Shown here in pieces: positions 1-5,438 of a DNA stretch of 7,075 bases. The position numbers were made by a program, and so were the translations under genes. Where the stretch lies: contig JAAYOX010000123.1 in the NCBI GenBank assembly GCA_012520135.1, positions 1-7,075 of the forward strand, in the 5' to 3' direction. This stretch comes from Clostridia bacterium. GTDB lineage: Bacteria; Bacillota; DULZ01. Numbering within the stretch: the stretch's first letter is position 1; every line of letters starts with the position of its first letter. The notes under the pieces were generated by a model. The model had not been told where the DNA came from. It saw only the letters and a program-made list of their open reading frames with translations, and did not search any database.

Positions 1-60
1 AAACCTCTAAGGCTTAAATGCTCGGAAACATTTATTCAATTGTTTTTAGTGCACTATCAA

Positions 61-72
61 GACGTATACGTC
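61..72. repeat. Perfect 12-bp palindrome GACGTATACGTC
   Basis: The sequence GACGTATACGTC equals its own reverse complement. It lies about 80 bp upstream of the predicted -35 element. Such a site could bind a dimeric regulator, but no second copy is seen in the window and I cannot assign a protein. A chance occurrence is possible. Confidence 0.35.
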
Positions 73-115
73 CTCTACTCCCAACATACATCACTATGAC
101 TAATCTGTCAAGGAG

Positions 116-126
116 ACAATCATTGT
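116..126. repeat. Short inverted repeat ACAAT-C-ATTGT
   Basis: Two 5-bp arms (116-120 and 122-126) flank a single central base, about 25 bp upstream of the predicted -35 hexamer. The position suits an operator or activator site, but the arms are short and AT-rich, so chance is a real alternative. Confidence 0.25.
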
Positions 127-150
127 AATTCTATTTCCAAAAAATAATAC

Positions 151-179
151 TTAACATCTCTTCCGGGATGGTGTAAAAT
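151..179 (+). promoter_or_regulatory. Predicted sigma-A-type promoter of the cobalamin operon
   Basis: A TTAACA hexamer at 151-156 (one mismatch to TTGACA) and a TAAAAT hexamer at 174-179 (one mismatch to TATAAT) are separated by exactly 17 bp. Transcription would start near 185-187, about a dozen bases before the first riboswitch stem. This fits a leader that is only the riboswitch and its terminator. No extended -10 TG is present. The assignment is by motif and position only. Confidence 0.65.
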
Positions 180-197
180 AAGAACAAAATTCCATAG

Positions 198-385
198 TTA
201 CCTTTTCAGGTGCCCCCTTTGGGGGAGAATAGGGAATCAAGTGTGAATCTTGAGCGAACCCATCACTGTATCGGGGACAAACCGGACATGATGTCACTGT
301 TGCTGCCGGACCAACAGGTTTCGGCAGGATGGGAAGACGTCCGGGGCGGAAGAACCGTAAGCCAGGAGACCTGCCTGAAGTAGGA
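198..385 (+). promoter_or_regulatory. Cobalamin riboswitch (aptamer)
   Basis: This leader RNA binds adenosylcobalamin or another cobalamin and controls the downstream B12 genes. The B12 box GCCAGGAGACCTGCC is intact at 361-375. Other family landmarks are CAGGTGCC at 207-214, the GGGAAT core at 232-237 followed by a TCAAG/CTTGA stem (237-241 with 249-253), the CACTGT segment at about 274-279, and a GGGAAGAC segment near 330-337. A variable CCCCC-TTT-GGGGG hairpin occupies 213-225. CAGG at 207-210 can pair with CCTG at 374-377 to close the aptamer, and TTACCTT (198-204) can pair further out with AAGGTAA (400-406). The aptamer precedes an intrinsic terminator, so control is most likely by transcription attenuation. 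The exact ends are approximate. Confidence 0.95.
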
Positions 386-404
386 GAAGACTGTGAATGA
401 AGGT

Positions 405-441
405 AAAGTTCTCAGGCCTATTTGGCTTGGGAACTTTTTTT
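405..441 (+). terminator. Rho-independent terminator of the riboswitch expression platform
   Basis: Bases 405-418 pair with 424-437 in a continuous 14-bp stem, counting two G-T pairs, with a 5-nt loop TATTT. The descending arm runs into seven consecutive T residues (435-441). It sits between the aptamer and the cobT ribosome binding site, as expected for a cobalamin OFF switch. Bases 412-417 (TCAGGC) of the ascending arm are complementary to 373-378 (GCCTGA) at the end of the B12 box. Free B12-box RNA could thus act as antiterminator, and ligand binding would release the terminator. Confidence 0.92.
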
Positions 442-454
442 ATTAAACTATTTT

Positions 455-461
455 AAGGAGG
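455..461 (+). promoter_or_regulatory. Shine-Dalgarno AAGGAGG of cobT
   Basis: A near-perfect AAGGAGG lies 8 nt before ATG 470. It decides the cobT start: the frame stays open upstream to a TTG at 422, but that codon lies in the loop and arm of the terminator hairpin and has no ribosome binding site. Confidence 0.92.
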
Positions 462-469
462 TTTTATTT

Positions 470-1525
470 ATGGAGTTATTAAGCAAAACAATCAGAGAGA
501 TTAACGGTTTGGATGAGGAGAGTATGAGGTTGGCCCGCCAAAGAAGTGACAATCTAATCAAGCCCCCCGGCAGCCTAGGTGCCCTGGAAGAAGCGGTAGT
601 CAAATTGGCCGGTATTTACCGGGAGCCGATTCCTTCCCCGGGGGAAAAAGTAGTGATGGTCATGGCCGGGGATCATGGAGTTGTGGCGGAAGGGGTATCT
701 GCTTTTCCCCAGGAAGTGACTCCCCAGATGGTTATGGGCTTTTTAAATGGGCAAGCAGGTATTAACGTACTTTCTCGTCACGCCGGGGCCAAAGTTGTAA
801 TCACTGATGTGGGCATGGCGTCACCGCCCATTGAACATCCCGGTCTTAACAACTGCCGGGTCAAAAACGGTACCGACAATATGGCTCAAGGACCGGCCAT
901 GTCCCGGGAAGAAGCGGCCCAGGCTATTGAGGTAGGAATTAGGTTGGTCCAGGAGCAAATTGATCAAGGAGCCAGGATGGTGGCTACCGGGGATATGGGC
1001 ATCGGCAATACTACCCCCAGTACTGCTATTTTGGCCGCCATCAGCGGTATCCCTGTAGAAGAGATTACCGGCCGGGGAACGGGACTTGACGACAGAGGCC
1101 TGAAGCTAAAGCAGGAAGTAATTAAGAAAGCCCTGGCTTTGAACAAACCGGATCCTCAAGATGGGCTGGATGTGCTGGCTAAAGTAGGAGGACTGGAAAT
1201 TGGGGCCTTGGCAGGAGTGGTCCTGGGAGCGGCAGCCAGAAGGATTCCCGTGGTGATTGACGGACTTATTTCCGGTGCGGCAGCTTTGATTGCCAAGACT
1301 ATTGCTCCTCAAAGTGTTGATTACATGCTTCCTTCTCACTTATCCCAAGAACCCGGTCATAAGCTGGTGTTACAGCAGCTTGGCTTAAAACCCTTATTGC
1401 ATTTGGATATGCGATTGGGAGAAGGAACGGGAGCGGCCATCGCCTTTATGGTCTTTGATGCAGCCATGAAATGTCATGCCCAGATGCCTACCTTTGCCGA
1501 AGCGGGAGTGACAAACAAAGAGTAA
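470..1525 (+). CDS. cobT: Nicotinate-nucleotide--dimethylbenzimidazole phosphoribosyltransferase CobT
   Basis: CobT transfers the phosphoribosyl group of nicotinate mononucleotide to a lower-ligand base, classically 5,6-dimethylbenzimidazole, giving alpha-ribazole 5'-phosphate for the nucleotide loop of cobalamin. The 351-residue product matches the usual family length of about 350. Visible family motifs are KPPGSLG (31-37), the MAGDHGV segment (65-71), GDMGIGNTT (174-182), GRGTGLDD (201-208) and RLGEGTGA (315-322). Glu318 in the last motif corresponds to the catalytic Glu317 described for the Salmonella enzyme. The start is set by the AAGGAGG 8 nt upstream. It is the first gene after the riboswitch terminator, so its transcription is directly exposed to B12 control. 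No signal peptide or membrane segment is expected; the protein should be cytosolic. The base used in vivo cannot be read from the sequence, since CobT enzymes accept several benzimidazoles and some purines. Confidence 0.96.
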   Translation: MELLSKTIREINGLDEESMRLARQRSDNLIKPPGSLGALEEAVVKLAGIYREPIPSPGEKVVMVMAGDHGVVAEGVSAFPQEVTPQMVMGFLNGQAGINVLSRHAGAKVVITDVGMASPPIEHPGLNNCRVKNGTDNMAQGPAMSREEAAQAIEVGIRLVQEQIDQGARMVATGDMGIGNTTPSTAILAAISGIPVEEITGRGTGLDDRGLKLKQEVIKKALALNKPDPQDGLDVLAKVGGLEIGALAGVVLGAAARRIPVVIDGLISGAAALIAKTIAPQSVDYMLPSHLSQEPGHKLVLQQLGLKPLLHLDMRLGEGTGAAIAFMVFDAAMKCHAQMPTFAEAGVTNKE

Positions 1526-1580
1526 AGCAGCTAAAAGGTATTTTCCCTCGTAATGACGAACAAATTAACTTTAAGCTGTT
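1526..1580 (+). other. Imperfect intercistronic hairpin between cobT and cobU
   Basis: Bases 1526-1537 can pair with 1569-1580 over 12 positions, with one A-A mismatch and one G-T pair. Inside the loop a smaller stem, TCGT (1548-1551) with ACGA (1556-1559), encloses a 4-nt loop. There is no T-tract after the 3' arm, so it is not a normal intrinsic terminator. It begins immediately after the cobT stop codon in the longest gap between genes of the operon (84 nt). It may be an mRNA processing or stability element, or chance. Confidence 0.4.
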
Positions 1581-1609
1581 CCAAAGACATAGTACCTGTT
1601 GGAAGTTAG

Positions 1610-2170
1610 GTGAAAAGATTGTCCCAAAGTAAAATAACTTTAATTATAGGCGGTTGCCGCAGCGGCAAAAGTGAGTACGCCGAGCAATTGGCCTATGAAG
1701 CCAAAGGTCCGGTCTATTATCTGGCCACCGGGGTGGTTACCGATGAAGAAATGGAGCGGCGGGTGGAGCAGCACCAACTGCGGCGACCCGCCCATTGGGA
1801 AACCATTGAGGAACCTCTTCATCCGGAACAGGCCGTGGCCCGGTTAAAAGACCGGCAGGGGGTATTGCTGGTAGACAGTTTGTCCGGCTGGGTTACCAAT
1901 TTGCTATATGATAATAATTTGATCAATTGGCAATGGGACCAGGCCAAAGAAGATCAAGCTTTGGCATTAATCCGCGCTTTTATCGGGGAACTTCAGCAGA
2001 GCAGTCTCCATGCCCTGATTGTAGGAGATGAAGTAGGCCTGAGCTTGGTACCTCCTACTGCTGAAGGAAGGGCTTTCCGGGACTTAAATGGTAAAGCCAA
2101 TCAATTGGTGGCCGCCGCTGCCGATCAGGTGTACCTGGTGGTAGCCGGCCTACCGGTCAAAATTAAATGA
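1610..2170 (+). CDS. cobU: Bifunctional adenosylcobinamide kinase / adenosylcobinamide-phosphate guanylyltransferase CobU
   Basis: CobU phosphorylates adenosylcobinamide and then transfers GMP from GTP, forming adenosylcobinamide-GDP, the substrate of CobS. The 186-residue protein is full length for the family. A P-loop GGCRSGKS is at residues 14-21. His55, in EQHQLRRPAHW (53-63), aligns with the guanylylated His46 of Salmonella CobU. DSLSGWVTNLL follows near residue 88, and the C-terminal end VAGLPVKIK matches the family. Two small departures are visible: Cys16 replaces the common Ala in the P-loop, and GDEVG (138-142) stands where most members have NEVG. The start is uncertain. GTG 1610 has a weak GGAAG (1601-1605) only 4 nt upstream, while in-frame TTG 1619 has AGGTGA (1608-1613) 5 nt upstream and would remove three residues before the P-loop. 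Either gives a functional-looking protein. Confidence 0.94.
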   Translation: MKRLSQSKITLIIGGCRSGKSEYAEQLAYEAKGPVYYLATGVVTDEEMERRVEQHQLRRPAHWETIEEPLHPEQAVARLKDRQGVLLVDSLSGWVTNLLYDNNLINWQWDQAKEDQALALIRAFIGELQQSSLHALIVGDEVGLSLVPPTAEGRAFRDLNGKANQLVAAAADQVYLVVAGLPVKIK

Positions 2171-2185
2171 CGGGGGAATTCATGC

Positions 2186-3688
2186 ATGGGTAGAAAAAAA
2201 GGAATAATGTTCCAGGGGACTTCATCGGATGTGGGCAAGACCATTTTATGTACTGCTCTTTGCCGCATCTTGAAGCAGGACGGTTATCATGTGGCTCCAT
2301 TCAAAGCACAAAATATGACCCTGAATTCTTACGTCACTATCCAGGGGGATGAAATAGGTATTGCTCAGGCTTTACAGGCAGAAGCCGCCGGGGTTATGCC
2401 TGCGGTGGAAATGAATCCGATTCTGTTGAAACCGAAAGCCGATATGGAAGCCCAAGTGGTGGTGTTAGGCAAGCCCTTGAAAGATATGACCGCTAAAGGT
2501 TATCGCCGGGATTACCTGCCCAAGGCCAGGCAAATAGTAAAGGAATGCCTGGAAAAACTGCAAACTGAGTATGAAGTTCTGGTTGCGGAAGGAGCCGGCA
2601 GTGCTGCGGAAGTAAACCTGCGGGACGGGGACATTGTGAATATGGCTGTCGCTGAAATGGCGGATTTGCCGGTGGTGCTGGTAGCGGACATCGACCGTGG
2701 AGGTGTTTTTGCCAGTATTGTAGGAACTCTGGATCTACTGACCCCGGAGGAACGGAACCGGGTAGTAGGTTTGGTCATCAATAAATTCAGGGGAGATCCG
2801 GATCTTTTCCGTTCCGGCATTGATTTCCTGGAGGAAAGAACCGGCAAGCCGGTCCTGGGAGTGATCCCTTATCTGGAACACGGCATTGCCGAAGAAGATT
2901 CCGCCAGCATCAGCCGCCATCGTGCTCAGGCTGGGGCCTTGGAGATTGCCGTTATCCAATTGCCGCGCATTGCTAATTTCGGGGATGTTCATCCTTTAGA
3001 TCATTTGCCGGATATGACACTCCGCTATGTCCGGAATGGAGAGCCTATAGGATACCCCGCAGCGGTGATTGTGCCTGATACGACTAACCCTTTGGGTGAT
3101 CTGGCTTACCTGAAAGAGAAAGGATACCAGGCTGAATTGGAAAAGCTGGTTGCCGAGGGGGTACCGGTTATGGGCATCGGGGCAGGCTGTTACCTGCTGG
3201 GCAACAAATTAACCGGCAGTGACGGTTTAACCGGTATGGAAGGGATGAACTTATTAGACTTAAATACTACCATAACAGCTGATCCCTCGGCCCGGCGGCT
3301 TACGGGAAAAATCACCGCAGCCGGAGGCAAACAGTGGGAGGAGCAGGTCGGGACTGAAGTACAGGGGTACTATCTCCAGTCAGGAAACCTTGAATTTGGT
3401 TCAGGGATAGAAGTCTTGTTGGAACTGGAAGGCAAGCCGGTTTTGTTTGGTTCCAGTGAAAGACCGGTACTGGGTACCCAGCTCCACCAACTTTTCTATA
3501 ACAGGGAAGTGTTGTTGGCCTGGGTAAACGACTTACGCCGGTATCACGGATTAGCTCCCTTGGAGGCTCAAGATCTCCCTTACCACAATCAGGAACAGTC
3601 CTTTGACCAATTGGCGGCAGAAGTGCGGAAGCATCTTAATATGCCACTGTTATATCAATTAATGGGCCTGAGCCCCAGTGATTCATGA
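2186..3688 (+). CDS. cobQ: Cobyric acid synthase CobQ (CbiP) with a degenerate glutaminase domain
   Basis: CobQ amidates the b, d, e and g carboxylates of adenosylcobyrinic acid a,c-diamide in ATP-dependent steps, giving adenosylcobyric acid. At 500 residues it has the usual length. The N-terminal synthetase half looks intact: P-loop-like GTSSDVGKT (11-19), KAQNMTLNSYV (40-50), MNPILLKP (76-83), EGAGSAAEVNL (135-145) and DIDRGGVFAS (168-177). The C-terminal half should be a class I glutamine amidotransferase. The family motif GICGGYQMLG is here GIGAGCYLLG (330-339), so the nucleophile position is Gly332. PGSKNT is PDTTNP (297-302), and GYEIHMG is GYYLQSG (394-400). His434 in GTQLHQLF (430-437) is kept. 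The domain probably cannot hydrolyse glutamine; free ammonia or a partner glutaminase are inferred alternatives. Cys335, three residues later, is unlikely to sit at the nucleophile elbow. The ATG start has GGGGGA 8 nt upstream and lies 15 nt after the cobU stop. The gene overlaps cbiB by ATGA. Confidence 0.93.
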   Translation: MGRKKGIMFQGTSSDVGKTILCTALCRILKQDGYHVAPFKAQNMTLNSYVTIQGDEIGIAQALQAEAAGVMPAVEMNPILLKPKADMEAQVVVLGKPLKDMTAKGYRRDYLPKARQIVKECLEKLQTEYEVLVAEGAGSAAEVNLRDGDIVNMAVAEMADLPVVLVADIDRGGVFASIVGTLDLLTPEERNRVVGLVINKFRGDPDLFRSGIDFLEERTGKPVLGVIPYLEHGIAEEDSASISRHRAQAGALEIAVIQLPRIANFGDVHPLDHLPDMTLRYVRNGEPIGYPAAVIVPDTTNPLGDLAYLKEKGYQAELEKLVAEGVPVMGIGAGCYLLGNKLTGSDGLTGMEGMNLLDLNTTITADPSARRLTGKITAAGGKQWEEQVGTEVQGYYLQSGNLEFGSGIEVLLELEGKPVLFGSSERPVLGTQLHQLFYNREVLLAWVNDLRRYHGLAPLEAQDLPYHNQEQSFDQLAAEVRKHLNMPLLYQLMGLSPSDS

Positions 3689-4638
3689 TGCTGGTCTATC
3701 TGATTATAGCTGCTTTGGTCCTGGATTTGTTATTGGGAGATCCCCGGAACCTGCCTCATCCGGTGGTGCTGATAGGGAAATCCATTGCCTGGTGTGAAAC
3801 GAAGATTCGCTACTTTTGTGCTTCCCCCCGTTCCCTTCAATGGGGGGGAGTACTGTTAGTAGTGGTCATTGTAGGCGGAACTTATTTAGTAGTATGGGGA
3901 TTGTTGAAGGTTTGTTACCATATTCATCCTTGGGTAGGAATTGCCCTGGAAATTTGGCTCCTTTACACCTCTTTGGCGGTTAAGAGCCTTCACCAGCATG
4001 CGGCAGCGGTGGCCGTTCCCCTTGCTCAACAAGATCTGGTCACTGCCCGGGTTAAAGTGGGCATGATCGTGGGACGGGATACGGACCGGCTTGATGAAGG
4101 GGAAGTAACGAGGGCCGTAGTGGAAACTGTGGCAGAAAACACTATCGACGGCATTATCTCTCCGTTGTTCTATGCTTTTATTGGGGGAGCTCCCCTGGCC
4201 TTAGCCTATAAAGCAGTGAATACCCTGGATTCCATGGTTGGTTATAAAGAAGCTCGTTACCGGGATGTGGGCATGGCCTCGGCCAAGTTTGATGATCTGG
4301 TTAACTACCTGCCGGCTCGCCTGACCGGCTTATTGATGCTGCTAATTGCTCCTTTTACCCCGGGGGGTTTAAAAAGAGTCTGGCAGACCATGAAAAGAGA
4401 TGCCCGAAAACACCCAAGCCCCAACGGCGGTATTATTGAAGCGGGAGTTGCCGGTGCTCTGGGAGTGCAGTTGGGGGGACTAAACTATTATTTTGGTGAG
4501 CCCAGTGAGAGAGCTACTATGGGTGAACCTTTGCAACCCCTCCGAATGGTCCATATCCATCAAACCATCGCCATCATGTATGGCATTACCCTGGCAGCAA
4601 CTGTCCTGGGGGCGATTCTTTATACTTTAATCCTGTAG
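3685..4638 (+). CDS. cbiB: Adenosylcobinamide-phosphate synthase CbiB
   Basis: CbiB is an integral membrane enzyme that joins adenosylcobyric acid to (R)-1-amino-2-propanol phosphate, giving adenosylcobinamide phosphate. In the alpha-proteobacterial naming scheme it is called CobD. The 317-residue protein has the family's opening LDLLLGDP (13-20) with HPV (25-27). The conserved core follows: VGRDTDRLDEGEV (129-141), VETVAENTIDGIISP (146-160), AVNTLDSMVGYK (177-188), DDLVNYLPARLT (203-214) and KHPSPNGGIIEAGVAGALG (242-260). Hydrophobic stretches near residues 3-18, 55-75, 83-99, 211-226 and 293-316 look like membrane segments. The ATG overlaps the cobQ stop as ATGA and lacks a strong ribosome binding site, so translational coupling to CobQ, which makes its substrate, is likely. 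A second ATG follows immediately at 3688. The amine substrate is made by the threonine kinase and CobD encoded downstream. Confidence 0.95.
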   Translation: MMLVYLIIAALVLDLLLGDPRNLPHPVVLIGKSIAWCETKIRYFCASPRSLQWGGVLLVVVIVGGTYLVVWGLLKVCYHIHPWVGIALEIWLLYTSLAVKSLHQHAAAVAVPLAQQDLVTARVKVGMIVGRDTDRLDEGEVTRAVVETVAENTIDGIISPLFYAFIGGAPLALAYKAVNTLDSMVGYKEARYRDVGMASAKFDDLVNYLPARLTGLLMLLIAPFTPGGLKRVWQTMKRDARKHPSPNGGIIEAGVAGALGVQLGGLNYYFGEPSERATMGEPLQPLRMVHIHQTIAIMYGITLAATVLGAILYTLIL

Positions 4639-4655
4639 TGAGCCTAATTATGCTT

Positions 4656-4661
4656 GGGGGA
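4656..4661 (+). promoter_or_regulatory. Shine-Dalgarno GGGGGA of cobS
   Basis: GGGGGA lies 6 nt before ATG 4668. It selects this start over the in-frame GTG 4638, which overlaps the cbiB stop, and over ATG 4650. Neither of those has a comparable upstream site, and the Shine-Dalgarno itself would fall inside the longer reading frame. Confidence 0.75.
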
Positions 4662-4667
4662 AAAAAG

Positions 4668-5438
4668 ATGCGGTCATATTTATTAGCGTTAAGCTTTTTA
4701 ACTGCTTTGCCAATCAAAATCAATTATGAAGTGAGCAAAGAACAGATGGGTCGTACCTTGGCCTTTTATCCTGTAGTGGGACTGACTTTGGGCCTGATTA
4801 TTGCCGGGGTGGCTTGGGCAGGGGACTACTTCCATTTAGGCTTGGCGGGGGACACCCTGACCATAGTAGTTTTGGTAGCTCTGACTGCCGGGTTGCATTT
4901 GGACGGGCTAATGGATACCTTTGACGGCCTCTTAAGCGGCAGGCCCCGGGAACAAAAACTGGAAATTATGAAAGATAGCAATGTGGGTGCCATGGGAGCT
5001 ATTGTGCTGGCCTGCCATCTATTGTTAAAGATTAGTTTTCTGTCGGTATTGTTTTGGCCTGATAAGTACGGATTATTAATTTTAATGCCGGCAGTAGGCC
5101 GCTGGGCTATGGTTTACAGTATTGCCAATTATCCTTATGCCAGAAAGAAGCCCGGGCTGGGCAGTATTTTTGATCAGGAGACGGGGAAAGAGAACCTGTG
5201 GGCGGCTACCGTCCTGCTGGTGGCAGCTTGTATCTTGCTCACCGGTTGGCAGGGGCTGCCGGTGCTGGTACTTACCGGCTTGATGGTTCATTTCTTTACC
5301 AAGGCAGTGGCCAAGTCTTTAGGAGGCCAGACGGGAGATACCTACGGGGCCGCCGGGGAAATGGCAGAGTTATTGTTTATGGTAACAGCTGTGTTAATCA
5401 GTAGTGTGGGGGTGAGTTTTGGATGGATGGGATTTTAA
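4668..5438 (+). CDS. cobS: Adenosylcobinamide-GDP ribazoletransferase (cobalamin synthase) CobS
   Basis: CobS is the membrane-bound enzyme that condenses adenosylcobinamide-GDP with alpha-ribazole (or its 5'-phosphate) to form adenosylcobalamin (phosphate), joining the products of CobU and CobT. From ATG 4668 the protein has 256 residues, normal for the family, and opens with the typical LLALSFLTALP (5-15). The acidic motif HLDGLMDTFDG (77-87) is present, followed by SGRPREQKLEIMKDSNVGAMG (90-110). GRW (144-146) and GGQTGDTYGA (219-228) complete the family signature. Several hydrophobic segments (about 33-50, 63-77, 110-130, 134-150, 178-205 and 235-250) are consistent with a polytopic membrane protein. 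The start is set by GGGGGA 6 nt upstream, leaving 29 nt after cbiB. The 3' end overlaps the next gene by 16 nt in another frame. Confidence 0.95.
   Translation: MRSYLLALSFLTALPIKINYEVSKEQMGRTLAFYPVVGLTLGLIIAGVAWAGDYFHLGLAGDTLTIVVLVALTAGLHLDGLMDTFDGLLSGRPREQKLEIMKDSNVGAMGAIVLACHLLLKISFLSVLFWPDKYGLLILMPAVGRWAMVYSIANYPYARKKPGLGSIFDQETGKENLWAATVLLVAACILLTGWQGLPVLVLTGLMVHFFTKAVAKSLGGQTGDTYGAAGEMAELLFMVTAVLISSVGVSFGWMGF

Larger units (their letters stand above)
1..150. other. Upstream intergenic sequence without a supported gene
   Basis: This AT-rich leader region lies before the operon promoter. I find no open frame with a ribosome binding site and a plausible start on either strand. An AAGGAG at 110-115 is followed by a TTG at 123-125, but that codon is followed at once by a TAA stop. 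The stretch holds a perfect 12-bp palindrome at 61-72 and a smaller inverted repeat at 116-126, both listed separately. It probably separates the operon from an upstream gene outside the window. Confidence 0.6.

Noticed and set aside
40..69. A second promoter with TTGTTT (40-45) and a -10 near 63-69
   Set aside because: The -10 candidate (GTATAC or CGTATA) is poor and overlaps the palindrome. The TTAACA/TAAAAT pair at 151-179 is much better and places the start directly before the riboswitch.
422..469. N-terminal extension of cobT by 16 codons from TTG 422
   Set aside because: The TTG lies in the loop and arm of the terminator hairpin and has no ribosome binding site. ATG 470 has AAGGAGG at ideal spacing and yields the normal family length.
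3170..3200. A frameshift or pseudogene explanation for the missing CobQ cysteine
   Set aside because: The frame continues without interruption into recognisable family sequence (GTQLHQLF and the C-terminus). No single-base insertion or deletion near 3179 restores a Cys-Gly-Gly motif with matching flanks. Several separate motifs are changed, which suggests divergence rather than one error.
4638..4667. N-terminal extension of cobS by 10 codons from GTG 4638
   Set aside because: The overlap with the cbiB stop looks attractive, but the GGGGGA at 4656-4661 falls inside the extension and points to ATG 4668, which also gives the usual CobS N-terminus.
5198..5404. A 68-codon plus-strand open frame inside cobS
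   Set aside because: It lies entirely in another frame of the conserved CobS C-terminal half, without a supported start or recognisable product.
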